A DNA stretch of 26,625 bases from Chloroflexota bacterium (GCA_005879655.1 VBJK01000244.1:20914-47538), one strand, 5' to 3'; positions 6,697 to 14,889 are shown, numbered from the stretch's first letter. Notes: generated by a model from the sequence alone, not told the origin. Made by a program: numbers and translations.

Positions 6697-8778
6697 TTAT
6701 GGTAGTACCGGCGCTTTGCTAACCTCTGTGGCGGGAACCCAGGCCTGCCGATGGTTGTAGTTGATCTCGTACCAGAGGTTATGCGTTCCATCCTCGATGA
6801 CGGTAAAGGCAGAAACAAACACAGCGTTCTTAGGGGCATCGCCGATGACGTTGGTGTCACTAGCAGTAGGTCTGCCGAAGACCTTAGCGACAGCACTGCC
6901 ATCGGTTTGCAACGCGATAGCGGTTCCGGCACTTCCTGACTCCACACTACCAGGTGGCACAGCCAGCCACGCTAATATCGCGTGCTCAGGTGGTTGTGTT
7001 GGAGTTGGTGTGCTTGTTGGAGAAACGGTGGGAACCACTGTGCCTGTTGGAGTGGCAACAGGAGTTAGTGTGTTTGTTGGAGAAACGGTGGGAACCACTG
7101 TGCCTGTTGGAGTGGCAACAGGAGTTGGTGTGCTTGTTGGAGAAACGGTGGGAACCACTGTGCCTGTTGGAGAAGCAATGGGAGTTGGTGTGCTGGTTGG
7201 AGTGGGACGAGGCGTCACACTATACCAGATTTGGTACATAGTGTTCCCCGTACCAGCCTGATCGGGTACTTTCGCCAGCGAGTAATAGCTGATATTGGCT
7301 TCGACATTCGTAGTCTCGTCTGTTATATCATCGCCTGCTAGTCTCGAGATCAGTCCTGAGCGCGTATTAGGGCCATTGTACAGGTAGAAGAAGTTGAAAT
7401 TTGCTGCCGTCTCTGTCCCTGCCTGACCAAGAGGCCGCCTCCCGGTATCGGGATGCAGGCTAAAGACATGAGTATCCCGTTGGTGTTTGGCCTTTGTAGG
7501 TGCCGGATCTTGTGCGTAGATCTGTTTGAGATAAAACTCCCACAACCAGTAGGAACCGGGATCAACATGATTGGGAGGAGTCGCAAGAGACGGTGAAGGC
7601 ACCGTGCCATGACTGACAATATGATCGTGATCCGCTGGAATGTGATATTTCTTGGCAAGATAGGCGGAGAGCTTAGCAGATGCTAGATACTCGGTCGCGT
7701 TATACCAGAGGAAGCCAGTGGCCGCAAAACCAGCATGCTCGATACCGATTGAATGCTCGTTATACCAGCGGTTGCCGATGTGAAAAGCAATATCTTTTTC
7801 GTGGAGCATTTGATAGACAGTACCGTCGCTATCGACAATATAGTGAATGCTCACCCCACTCTGGATATCTTGAAAGACGTTAAGAGCATTCTGTGCCGTT
7901 CCTTCTATATCATGAATGCCGATGAGGTTAAGGGCGAACTCTTTTGGACGATCTGCGCCCAAGTAAGTACAGGGGGCATCATCAGGCAGAGGTTTACAAT
8001 CAAACTTAGGGTCTACAATGCAGTTAATCGCCCCAGGAAACTCGGTCTTGCCGTCATCTACACACCCTTGAGGCAACGGCTTGTCCCCTCCAGTGTTGCC
8101 CGTCGATACAACATGTGGCTGCACTGGCTGGGGGGCTAATGTGACAGTTTCGCCAGTATCAGTTGTCGCACTAAAGCCACTGGCGATCAGCTTATAGACA
8201 TGATCAGCGTACATACGTGCTGCACTTTGCGTGCTCGCATTGCTATAGGCCGCTACGGCCCCGTACCAATCGGCCAGAGAGCTTGGGGCAGTATGGTTAG
8301 GCGATTGCAGAAGCGCGTAACCCAAAAGGATGGCGGCCCCTCCTCGGATATTGGTCGCCATATCCTTTTTCAACTGATCAGGTGTGACACCAAGAGTCTG
8401 AGCCGCTTTCTCCAGGATATTGGCGCGATTATTCTTCGTCAGGTAAGCACTTAGACCACCATCTATCCCTCTGGGCAGAGAAGTCTCAAAGGAGTTTGTG
8501 ACGAGGTGCATGCACCCATAGCCACCGTCGATGCTAGGAGCGCTACCATGATTGCTTAAACGGCCCTCCATATAACAAATAGCCTTCAAAAGAGCGACCG
8601 GCACACCAAACTGCTGAGAAGCCTGATCAAATGCTTGATTCACATTCTTAGCATTTTCTGTCGTCGCCTTTGCGTCTTGCATAGCGTGAATTTGCAGTCC
8701 GGCAATCGTTGCCAGGGCCAAGCAAACTGGCAAGGCAATGAGCAAGACACGAATTACAACTTTATTTTTTTGCTGCAT
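6697..8778 (-). CDS. Secreted peptidoglycan hydrolase: lytic-transglycosylase-like plus N-acetylmuramoyl-L-alanine amidase
   Basis: A 693-aa cell-wall enzyme. Residues ~8-28 form a signal anchor. Residues ~45-200 resemble an SLT/goose-lysozyme-like fold: [17 protein letters not shown] gives the likely catalytic Glu, followed by GGYGCMHL. Residues ~280-420 are an amidase_2/PGRP domain that cuts the stem peptide from muramic acid. Its Zn ligands are probably His of IGIHDIEG and His/Asp of NHVDPGSYW, with [13 protein letters not shown] and SIGIEHAG as further landmarks. Residues ~525-600 are Thr/Pro tandem repeats that probably span the wall. The C-terminus (~600-690, ending [20 protein letters not shown]) looks SH3-like. 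Several Cys pairs between the catalytic domains may form disulfides. It may serve sporulation, wall turnover or killing of rivals; no immunity gene is adjacent. Confidence 0.85.
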   Translation of the reverse strand: MQQKNKVVIRVLLIALPVCLALATIAGLQIHAMQDAKATTENAKNVNQAFDQASQQFGVPVALLKAICYMEGRLSNHGSAPSIDGGYGCMHLVTNSFETSLPRGIDGGLSAYLTKNNRANILEKAAQTLGVTPDQLKKDMATNIRGGAAILLGYALLQSPNHTAPSSLADWYGAVAAYSNASTQSAARMYADHVYKLIASGFSATTDTGETVTLAPQPVQPHVVSTGNTGGDKPLPQGCVDDGKTEFPGAINCIVDPKFDCKPLPDDAPCTYLGADRPKEFALNLIGIHDIEGTAQNALNVFQDIQSGVSIHYIVDSDGTVYQMLHEKDIAFHIGNRWYNEHSIGIEHAGFAATGFLWYNATEYLASAKLSAYLAKKYHIPADHDHIVSHGTVPSPSLATPPNHVDPGSYWLWEFYLKQIYAQDPAPTKAKHQRDTHVFSLHPDTGRRPLGQAGTETAANFNFFYLYNGPNTRSGLISRLAGDDITDETTNVEANISYYSLAKVPDQAGTGNTMYQIWYSVTPRPTPTSTPTPIASPTGTVVPTVSPTSTPTPVATPTGTVVPTVSPTNTLTPVATPTGTVVPTVSPTSTPTPTQPPEHAILAWLAVPPGSVESGSAGTAIALQTDGSAVAKVFGRPTASDTNVIGDAPKNAVFVSAFTVIEDGTHNLWYEINYNHRQAWVPATEVSKAPVLP
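7001..7200 (-). repeat. 60-bp tandem repeat inside the amidase gene (3.3 copies)
   Basis: Units at 7001-7060, 7061-7120 and 7121-7180, plus a 20-base partial unit, are nearly identical. Each encodes a 20-residue Thr/Pro block of the form [20 protein letters not shown]. The few base differences change Ser/Thr/Leu positions only. It is a flexible, probably cell-wall-spanning linker whose copy number could vary by slippage. Confidence 0.9.
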
Positions 8779-9199
8779 TACTAAATTGATCTTTCATCTC
8801 TATCTTCTACAAGAAGATAGAAAACTAGCTAGAATATTGATAAGAGAACTCTCAAGGGGGTTGCTGCAAGGCTACGATGCCCACCAAACCTGCCTGCGTA
8901 TGCAAACAAGAGGTATTTTCATATGATCTGACGGGCAGACATGTATACTTGCATAAATTAAATGATATAGGCATATTGGTCATAAATCAATATGTATGAT
9001 AAATTGCTATGTTTTAGCATATTGAAATGTTGTGGGTCGTGGATAAGTAACAGTAGTAGCATATAGTCGTTTGAGCCAACTGAACGCGTGCGGAGCGAGT
9101 TGGTTAAGCTCTAAGCTTTACTTGGGTTAAGATGAATATGGCAACTGCGTAGCTGGCGGAGAGGGCTGTATCCGTCTCTCCTAGCGATATCCATAATTC
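8779..9199. other. AT-rich intergenic region between divergent genes
   Basis: There is no convincing gene in about 420 bases. Near the amidase start, TCTATCTTCT (8799-8808) and AGAAGATAGA (8812-8821) form a perfect 10-bp stem with a 3-base loop. On the amidase transcript this hairpin ends 20 bases before its ATG and might affect initiation. The stretch 8930-9035 is very AT-rich with short mirrored words (CATATTG, CAATATG). An imperfect inverted repeat (GAGCCAACT ... AGTTGG) lies around 9074-9105. No RNA gene was recognised. Confidence 0.5.
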
Positions 9200-9228
9200 T
9201 TGACTCAAAAACCATAGGACGGTATAAT
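9200..9228 (+). promoter_or_regulatory. Strong sigma70-type promoter of the Gp37/Gp68-like gene
   Basis: TTGACT (9200-9205), a 17-base spacer and a perfect TATAAT (9223-9228). Transcription would begin near 9235, so the ATG at 9246 would have almost no leader. This supports the next ATG, at 9264. Confidence 0.7.
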
Positions 9229-9263
9229 AATAAAGGTAAGAACACATGTTCGGAGTATGTTTG

Positions 9264-10034
9264 ATGGGTGATAGATCAACTATTGAGTGGACAAATGCAA
9301 CCTGGAACCCTGTTACTGGGTGTATACGCGTTAGCCCTGGCTGTGATCACTGCTACGCGCTAACATTTGCTGAGCGCTTTCGTGGGGTGCCTAACCATCC
9401 TTATGAGCAAGGCTTCGACCTGAAACTCTGGCCTGATCGGCTAGCACTCCCTTTTAGTTGGAAAAAGCCAAGACGTATCTTTGTAAACTCGATGAGTGAT
9501 TTGTTTCATAAAGATGTACCAGATGACTTTATCCTTGACGTATTTGCTACAATGATTCGTGCTAACCAGCATATCTATCAGGTGCTAACGAAACGGCCAT
9601 CTCGACTCGTTAATACGCAACTAACAGAAAAAATAACTGATAAGGTACTGAGTATAACCGGAAGTTCCTCCTGGCCTGCTCACATTTGGCTAGGGGTATC
9701 GGTCGAGACTGCTTCCTATTTCTGGCGTGTCGATGCTCTGCGCAAAGTACCCGCCTTTATTCGCTTCATAAGCGCTGAACCGTTGCTAGGACCTCTGGAT
9801 GGGTTGTGCCTTAAAGACATTCATTGGCTGATCAGCGGTGGGGAGAGTGGTCCTGGCCATCGTTCCTGTGATCCCCAATGGGTACGCAATCTGCGTGATC
9901 TTTGTCAGGGTGCAGGAGTTGCTTTCTTCCATAAACAATGGGGTGGACGTATACCCAAGGCGGGAGGACGCTTACTCGATGGTAGGACTTGGGATGAATT
10001 TCCTCAAATACCTGAAATGGCATTAAAGAAATAA
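9264..10034 (+). CDS. Phage Gp37/Gp68 family protein (DUF5131), three-Cys-motif protein
   Basis: The N-terminus MGDRSTIEWTNATWNPVTGC followed by IRVSPGCDHCYA is diagnostic of the Gp37/Gp68 family (Pfam PF07505). The three cysteines (C-x6-C-x2-C) recall a radical-SAM-like Fe-S cluster site. Later landmarks are NSMSDLFHKDVP, VLTKRP, WLGVSVE, RFISAEPLLGP and WLISGGESGPG, all family-typical; the length (256 aa) is normal. The biochemical role is not established. The family is common on phages and mobile elements, usually next to TcmP, which is the convergent neighbour here (28-base gap). Start: ATG 9264 is preferred over 9246 because homologs begin M-S-D-R-S-x-I-E-W-T, GGAG (9251-9254) is well spaced, and the promoter ends at 9228. 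Confidence 0.88.
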   Translation: MGDRSTIEWTNATWNPVTGCIRVSPGCDHCYALTFAERFRGVPNHPYEQGFDLKLWPDRLALPFSWKKPRRIFVNSMSDLFHKDVPDDFILDVFATMIRANQHIYQVLTKRPSRLVNTQLTEKITDKVLSITGSSSWPAHIWLGVSVETASYFWRVDALRKVPAFIRFISAEPLLGPLDGLCLKDIHWLISGGESGPGHRSCDPQWVRNLRDLCQGAGVAFFHKQWGGRIPKAGGRLLDGRTWDEFPQIPEMALKK

Positions 10035-10062
10035 CCCAAAGGTGGCTAGCCATTTTGTTATA

Positions 10063-11136
10063 TTATGAGTGATACAGATAGAGTATGCTATCATCATTAA
10101 GCCACTTCGTTTTGGATGTATAAGCAAGTTTCCTGTTTTGCACAAGTTGCTTCACGGTAGCGATATACTCTGACTTCAAGTATCGCATAAAATGTTGTTC
10201 AACGATGCGCAACCAAATGAAGTTTCTGGTTTGTCTGGGATGTTTTGTGATTGTGTCTAATATTATGTGGTCTAGCCCGCTAATAGACCGCATTTCTCGC
10301 CAATCCATCTCTTCCCACAATCCCCCAGCCAAATCTGCCTGATGCATTCCAGCGAAGTAAGCGTTGACCATTATATCGTTCAACAGAACTAAAGCATCCC
10401 TGTGGCGCGAGGCAAACACAATGAAGTACTTTATTGTGTTTGCCTCGCGCCACAGGGATGCTTTAGGATAAGCTTCTATGAGCTGTATGTCCCTTTCTGC
10501 TGTCTCCGCATCTTGTCGCAAGATATCTTGCCAATAATCGCCTCCAAATGTTCTAGTCAACATGAGACGATAGTTCCTAATTTTCTCTTCATCCACCCGA
10601 CCGGCTTCATCAACGTGGCGAGCTGCAAGACGATGCACACCAGGCATATTCATGGTCAGTAATATTTCTGTACTATAGCTAGGGTTGCGATTGAGAAAGG
10701 GGGCCAGCAAATCAAAGTTGCAACCAGTGGGACCAAACGGATCGAGGTAGAGAAAAACCGTTTGATCTTTGAGCGTTTTAAAAATTTCTGGCAGAACCCG
10801 TTGAGTGTCTCCTAATCGTGCTTCTGCTACCTTTGACCAACCTTTTCTTTGGATTTCTCTAGAGAGCTTGTCATAGTATTTGCGCTCGTTATTAATGAAG
10901 ATTGCGTGATAGTTGCCCTTTGCCCATTCTTCAGCCTTCTCGCACATGATAAGGGGTGATCCATGTGAGCCATCTTCAAACACTCCGGGGCCTGCATATC
11001 CGTCTATCAGTAAAATAGATTGACCCCGCTTGTTTACTTTCGCCAGGTAAGGCTTCATATAGTTTGCTAAAACCTCATCCTTAATCTTTGACCACTCACG
11101 TTTTCCCTCAAAGAAATCTTCATTGCTTTCGCTCAT
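10063..11136 (-). CDS. tcmP: Three-Cys-motif partner protein TcmP
   Basis: A 357-aa member of the TcmP family (TIGR04474), named for its linkage to the Gp37/Gp68 three-Cys protein. Landmarks: the N-terminal WSKIKDEVLANYMKPYL; LLIDGYAGPGVFEDGSHGSP, resembling the glycine-rich first loop of a Rossmann-like methyltransferase; FLYLDPFGPTGCNF, a D-P-x-G motif in the methyltransferase motif IV position; and KYFIVFASRHRDAL. A nucleic-acid methyltransferase-like role is an inference from these motifs. An in-frame ATG at 11271 would add 45 residues of unlikely composition; GGAGG (11146-11142) correctly precedes ATG 11136. Oddity: bases 10389-10466 (residues ~224-250) form a 78-bp near-perfect palindrome, so residues before K-Y-F may be non-native. 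Confidence 0.85.
   Translation of the reverse strand: MSESNEDFFEGKREWSKIKDEVLANYMKPYLAKVNKRGQSILLIDGYAGPGVFEDGSHGSPLIMCEKAEEWAKGNYHAIFINNERKYYDKLSREIQRKGWSKVAEARLGDTQRVLPEIFKTLKDQTVFLYLDPFGPTGCNFDLLAPFLNRNPSYSTEILLTMNMPGVHRLAARHVDEAGRVDEEKIRNYRLMLTRTFGGDYWQDILRQDAETAERDIQLIEAYPKASLWREANTIKYFIVFASRHRDALVLLNDIMVNAYFAGMHQADLAGGLWEEMDWREMRSISGLDHIILDTITKHPRQTRNFIWLRIVEQHFMRYLKSEYIATVKQLVQNRKLAYTSKTKWLNDDSILYLYHS
10389..10466. repeat. 78-bp near-perfect palindrome inside tcmP
   Basis: Arms 10389-10422 and 10433-10466 are perfect 34-bp reverse complements. The 10-base centre is G-AAGTACTT-T, itself palindromic except for the outer pair, so 38 of 39 base pairs match. The reading frame stays open throughout. 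Such length is not expected by chance in coding DNA. Confidence 0.95.
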
Positions 11137-11247
11137 TACAGCCTCCATAGGCATAGAGGACGGGAGAAGCTTGTTTTTACTGCCCGCCGGATATCTTTTC
11201 TTCCCCAGAGATAAGAATAGTACACTACAACAACATATTCCAGATAT

Positions 11248-11253
11248 ATTATA
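11248..11253 (-). promoter_or_regulatory. Candidate -10 box of tcmP
   Basis: TATAAT on the minus strand (11253-11248) lies about 110 bases upstream of ATG 11136 and inside the longer in-frame extension. If used, it rules out translation from 11271. The -35 match is poor. Confidence 0.3.
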
Positions 11254-11439
11254 AACTTTTCTCGTCACCATTGCCCATTCCCAATACCCACAAGCGTTAA
11301 TAATTTCGTCAAAGCATGGAAAGCGCTATAGTCTTTTGGACAGTACCGTGGATAATAGATGCTACCTTATCAGTATTAACTGTGTTATATTACTGACACC
11401 CACGAAACACATGAATATGTTTTCCAAGGAATGATGTTC

Positions 11440-11445
11440 TATAAT
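11440..11445 (+). promoter_or_regulatory. Candidate -10 box of the SLATT-like gene
   Basis: TATAAT lies about 40 bases before ATG 11487. The -35 region is weak (ATGTTT/TGTTTT). The divergent spacer between tcmP and this gene shows no other clear element. Confidence 0.35.
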
Positions 11446-11486
11446 TAAAGAAGCATATCAATGATCTATGAATAGGGGGCTTTATT

Positions 11487-11990
11487 ATGGCTGAGGAACG
11501 GGGTCAGGTACGAACAATGGTTACAAGGCGTGTTGATGAGCTGAGCATCGCTTATCAGGCGCTAGCGAAAAAATCTCGGAGCTATGGGAGAATTGCTGTC
11601 ATCTTCAAAGTTTGTGTGGTAGTGCTTGGGGCGTTTGTGGCCTTTCATGATTCAACAATGGTGATTTTTGGATCTGCTAATGCAGTAATCCATTTGTGTG
11701 CCAGTGTACTCATCGCGGTTTTAGCCGCTCTAGAAGCCGCTCTCCAGCTAGAGCGCAAAGCAGAGCGATTGAATATTATTGCTACGAAGTGTCGCAACGT
11801 TAAACGTTTGGCAGAGTCCGAACTCGTTAAGATCGATGCAACTACATCAGTTGAGAGTATTAAAGAGGCTGAACTAAAGATGCTTGATGACCTTGATCAC
11901 CACTTCCAGGAGATTCAGGATCAGACCGCAGCCCTTAAAGTGAATGCTGTGCAACTTCTTGCTTCACCGTATTCAGAGCGCAAGAAGTAA
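11487..11990 (+). CDS. SLATT-like two-transmembrane protein
   Basis: A 167-aa membrane protein. The N-terminal helix (~1-32, R-x-x-x-L-x-x-A-Y-x-A-L) precedes TM1 (~34-56, GRIAVIFKVCVVVLGAFVAF) and TM2 (~64-90, AVIHLCASVLIAVLAALEAA). A long charged helix, likely coiled coil (~90-160), begins with A-L-Q-L-E-R-K-A-E-R-L. This arrangement, two TMs with a short loop and long flanking helices, matches the SLATT/DUF4231-like fold. Family members are predicted pore-forming effectors in nucleotide-sensing conflict systems; the assignment rests on topology, not a diagnostic motif. AGGGGG (11474-11479) precedes the ATG. A membrane Ser/Thr kinase starts 48 bases downstream on the same strand, so the two are probably co-transcribed and may be sensor and effector. 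Confidence 0.6.
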   Translation: MAEERGQVRTMVTRRVDELSIAYQALAKKSRSYGRIAVIFKVCVVVLGAFVAFHDSTMVIFGSANAVIHLCASVLIAVLAALEAALQLERKAERLNIIATKCRNVKRLAESELVKIDATTSVESIKEAELKMLDDLDHHFQEIQDQTAALKVNAVQLLASPYSERKK

Positions 11991-12038
11991 AGGCGGAAGT
12001 ATATTTTCTGTTCAAAAGTGGTTTCTTATGAGGAAGAC

Positions 12039-14558
12039 ATGGCACGAATTGGACAACAATTTGGCGACTATTGCCTGATCGATTCTATCGCAAATGGGGG
12101 AACAGCCAAGGTCTATTTAGGACAGCATGTGCATGATCCTTGTCACAAAGTTGCCATCAAAATTCTTAAAATGGGCATTGATGATCCCGCAATCGAAAGA
12201 ATATTTTTACATGAAGTGAAAATTCTTACTCAGTTGCAGCATCCCAATATTATTCGTATCATTGCCTATGGCGTTCAAGACACGGAACCATATATTATCA
12301 TGGAACGTGCTCAAGGTGGTGATCTTGGACAAATACCTCAACAATCACTCACGCCCAAGAAGATCTGTGCTTACGCCAGGCAGATTGCCAATGCTCTTCA
12401 CTATGCTCATCAGCATCATAAGATTGTGCACAGTGATCTCAAGCCTCAAAACGTCTTTGTTGGTCAAGATGGAACCCTGATGGTTGGCGATTTCGGCTAT
12501 GCTCGCGTTCTCCAGAGCACCCAACAGCATTCGTCTACGCCACAGGGATGGACATGGGCCTACACAGCTCCTGAGCAAATTGACGAAGAACGTTTCGGAA
12601 AACCTAGTCCAGCCAGTGACCAGTACGCGCTTGGCATGCACCAGCACATGAATAAAACTCCATCTTCGCTATGTAAGCGTGTGCCTGATCTTTCATCCAA
12701 AGTGCAGAAAGTGGTCTTCAAGGCGTTGGCGAAGCAACCAAGTGAGCGCCATCAAGATATTGTGACCTTTGCTGCTGAGTTGGAGAAGGCGTTGTCACCT
12801 GCAATAGCGCCTGCTAAGAGGAGCAAACTAAGCCTTCAATGGTGGTCTGCCATGGTAGTTCTTTTCGGGCTGACAGTATGGCTTATTAGTGTGATGCTGA
12901 CAACTAACCCGAACATCTACATGGTGCTTTTCATACTTCTGATCATCTTTCTTCTTGTATTCTATACCATATCCTATACCCCGGCTCGCTCCAACAAAAT
13001 CGAAGCGATGATAAAACAGGCTCTTACCTCTCCCTCCCGCTCTGGAGCACGTTTTAAGCGTCTCGATACCACCATGCAATGTGACATTGCTGAGCGCTTG
13101 CTGGCCTTCTATGAGTCAGCACAAAAGGAGCGACGTTTCGCTGATTGTGCTGCGATAGAACAGGTTATTATAAATTGGTTGCTAGCATTACAAGCAGAAG
13201 AAAAATATCCACAGCTACCATACACGCTTCATGATGCGATCTGTAATACACAGCAGCCAAAACGACAGAGAGCTGTTTTAACGTTACTAGCCGCGATCAG
13301 CGGGCAATTACGTTCAGCACCCTATAATATCTGCCCGCTACTCATCTCTTCATTACTTGCCCTCTGCGGACTGGATGCTATTGGGGAATATCAGCCTGCT
13401 ACTCAATTGTCTGTAAGCCAGGATCTGGATGTTGCCGATCTGGCTCTCATAGTGCTCTCTTTTATGGGCCAGCGTGGACCTGCGGGCTTACTTCTACAAG
13501 AACTGCGACAGTACTTCAAGCAGTACCCGCAACAACTAGGGGACCTCGCCCGCTATTCACTGGAATGTGGCACACTGATTACACCCACATTTGTCCCTGT
13601 GGCCGAGGAGAATTATCAACAGTATGAGGCTGCTATCAGCAGATGGATACAGCTACGAGGTAGCTACAAGCGTACACAGATCACACCACAGAACATCAAG
13701 CTGTGTATCGACATCCACCAAACTTTGCTTGATTGTGCAGAAGAGGCAAAATACCCAATGGCCCTACACATATGCACGATGCTACAGCAAGCAAGTGAGC
13801 AAGCAACTGGTGCCCCTAAACCATGGCAAGAGATATGGCAAAACTATATGAAGAAGCAGCTAGATACAGGAGGCTATGTAAGCTATCAGCAAGCTGCTCT
13901 ACTCTGGACAATGCTCTTCCTTGAAGAACGGGATCTGCAACCGCTGGCGGATCATGTTCTCACTGATTATCATAGCTCCCAAACCCCTAACGAACGTTAC
14001 AGTCAACGTTTTCTTTCATTGCTAAGTTTCGACTGGAGAGACTTGAGATACTTGATAGGCTTGAGAGACTGGAGAGACTGGAGAGACTTGAGATACTTGA
14101 GATACTTGCTATTAACAAAAGATGTGACAGAACCAGCCTGCATAGCCCTCTCTTCTCAAGGATGTGCACCAGACATTGATCTACTCACTATACTGATGGG
14201 GCGCTTGTTGCAACTGCAAGAGAATGATGAAACGGGACCAGTGGTTGAAGCTGAGGTACACATGCTTGCCAATGCTGCACTGAGGTGTCTTACGATAGGA
14301 AGTATTGATGCTGAAATACGTGAGTCGGCATTGGATGTGATACGCTATTTACCTATGCGTACAGAGAGTGAAGTGCAATTTGTCTGGCAGGTTGTCAGTA
14401 GGGCGACCGAGAGGAATATCTACGATGCATGTGCATATGCATTAGGCCGTGCTAGGCCAAAGGATAATAAAGCATGGGAAGCGTTGAGTCAGGGACAAAC
14501 GTCACAGGTGAAAGAAATAAGGCAGGCTGTAGCAAGCGTGTTGCAGCGAAGAAAATAG
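12039..14558 (+). CDS. Membrane Ser/Thr protein kinase with shortened C-lobe and long helical C-terminus
   Basis: An 839-aa Hanks-type kinase. It begins MARIGQQFGDYCLIDSIANG, the style of Chloroflexota kinases. The N-lobe has NGGTAKVYLG and Lys in VAIKIL; the C-lobe has HSDLKPQN (Ser replaces the usual Arg of HRD, so a non-RD kinase), GDFGYAR and YTAPEQ. After SDQYALG the sequence jumps straight to MHQHMNKTPSSL. The usual V-x-Y-E-x-L-x-G-x-x-P-F segment (~21 residues of helices F-G) is absent in frame, so activity is uncertain. Two hydrophobic helices follow (~265-310), then ~500 residues of helical, HEAT/ARM-like sequence with a W-R-D-L-R-Y-L low-complexity patch (~665-690). The GTG at 12018 is in frame, but ATG 12039 has GAGGA just upstream and fits homologs. 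It is probably co-transcribed with the SLATT-like gene. Confidence 0.82.
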   Translation: MARIGQQFGDYCLIDSIANGGTAKVYLGQHVHDPCHKVAIKILKMGIDDPAIERIFLHEVKILTQLQHPNIIRIIAYGVQDTEPYIIMERAQGGDLGQIPQQSLTPKKICAYARQIANALHYAHQHHKIVHSDLKPQNVFVGQDGTLMVGDFGYARVLQSTQQHSSTPQGWTWAYTAPEQIDEERFGKPSPASDQYALGMHQHMNKTPSSLCKRVPDLSSKVQKVVFKALAKQPSERHQDIVTFAAELEKALSPAIAPAKRSKLSLQWWSAMVVLFGLTVWLISVMLTTNPNIYMVLFILLIIFLLVFYTISYTPARSNKIEAMIKQALTSPSRSGARFKRLDTTMQCDIAERLLAFYESAQKERRFADCAAIEQVIINWLLALQAEEKYPQLPYTLHDAICNTQQPKRQRAVLTLLAAISGQLRSAPYNICPLLISSLLALCGLDAIGEYQPATQLSVSQDLDVADLALIVLSFMGQRGPAGLLLQELRQYFKQYPQQLGDLARYSLECGTLITPTFVPVAEENYQQYEAAISRWIQLRGSYKRTQITPQNIKLCIDIHQTLLDCAEEAKYPMALHICTMLQQASEQATGAPKPWQEIWQNYMKKQLDTGGYVSYQQAALLWTMLFLEERDLQPLADHVLTDYHSSQTPNERYSQRFLSLLSFDWRDLRYLIGLRDWRDWRDLRYLRYLLLTKDVTEPACIALSSQGCAPDIDLLTILMGRLLQLQENDETGPVVEAEVHMLANAALRCLTIGSIDAEIRESALDVIRYLPMRTESEVQFVWQVVSRATERNIYDACAYALGRARPKDNKAWEALSQGQTSQVKEIRQAVASVLQRRK
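14031..14108 (+). repeat. Minisatellite in the kinase coding sequence
   Basis: Imperfect tandem copies of GACTGGAGA, GACTTGAGA and TACTTGAGA alternate through about 78 bases. Unit lengths are multiples of three, so the frame is kept and the product is a run of W-R-D, L-R-Y and L-R-D blocks. The stretch is prone to slippage, and allele length could differ between strains. Confidence 0.85.
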
Positions 14559-14619
14559 GTTAGCGCCACCTTGTTGAAGAAGTACAAATCGCACTAGACC
14601 AACTGAAAGGACAACAGCC

Positions 14620-14838
14620 ATGACCAACCTACACTACTCCATGATCATCCAATGGGATAACAGAGACAACATCTTCGTCATACGCGTCCCCGAACTACCG
14701 GGCTGTGTCAGTCAGGGCAGCACTTACGAAGAAGCCGTTCAGCAAGGCAAGGACGCCATCGAAAGTTGGCTCATGGCAGCTCTCGCTAATAATGAGCTAC
14801 TGCCACAGCCCAGAAACTACGCTGACACAGCAGCCTAA
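14620..14838 (+). CDS. HicB-family antitoxin-like protein (orphan)
   Basis: A 72-aa protein with the partial RNase-H-like fold of HicB: the first strand YSMIIQWDNRDNIFVIRVPE, then the hallmark LPGCVSQGSTYEEAVQQGKD and AIESWL. HicB proteins normally neutralise the small mRNA-cleaving toxin HicA. No HicA-like double-stranded-RNA-binding ORF lies on either side, and the C-terminal DNA-binding domain of longer HicB proteins is absent. Orphan copies of this short form are frequent, and their role is unclear. AAAGGA lies ~10 bases before ATG 14620. The gene is 61 bases after the kinase and may be the last gene of that transcript. Confidence 0.8.
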   Translation: MTNLHYSMIIQWDNRDNIFVIRVPELPGCVSQGSTYEEAVQQGKDAIESWLMAALANNELLPQPRNYADTAA

Positions 14839-14889
14839 ATTGCAAGGGTCAAATGCAAGAGCTTGGGAGGTTATCAAGCAACACTCCCA

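Noticed and set aside
7001..7200. Regular 60-base repeats suggestive of a CRISPR array
   Set aside because: The units are contiguous, with no unique spacers, and encode an in-frame Thr/Pro repeat of the amidase.
6761..7261. Plus-strand reading frame of 166 codons with V-G-V/V-G-E repeats
   Set aside because: It is antisense to the amidase linker; the repeat keeps several frames open. It has no ribosome site or family likeness.
7753..8139. Plus-strand reading frame of 128 codons
   Set aside because: It is antisense to the amidase catalytic domain, whose motifs are clear on the minus strand.
9060..9190. Possible small RNA or tRNA-like fold around the GAGCCAACT/AGTTGG inverted repeat
   Set aside because: The stem is interrupted, with no cloverleaf, T-loop or terminator; too weak to call.
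11137..11271. 45-residue N-terminal extension of TcmP
   Set aside because: GGAGG stands correctly before ATG 11136, a -10 box lies within the extension, and the extension is Cys/Lys-rich without family likeness.
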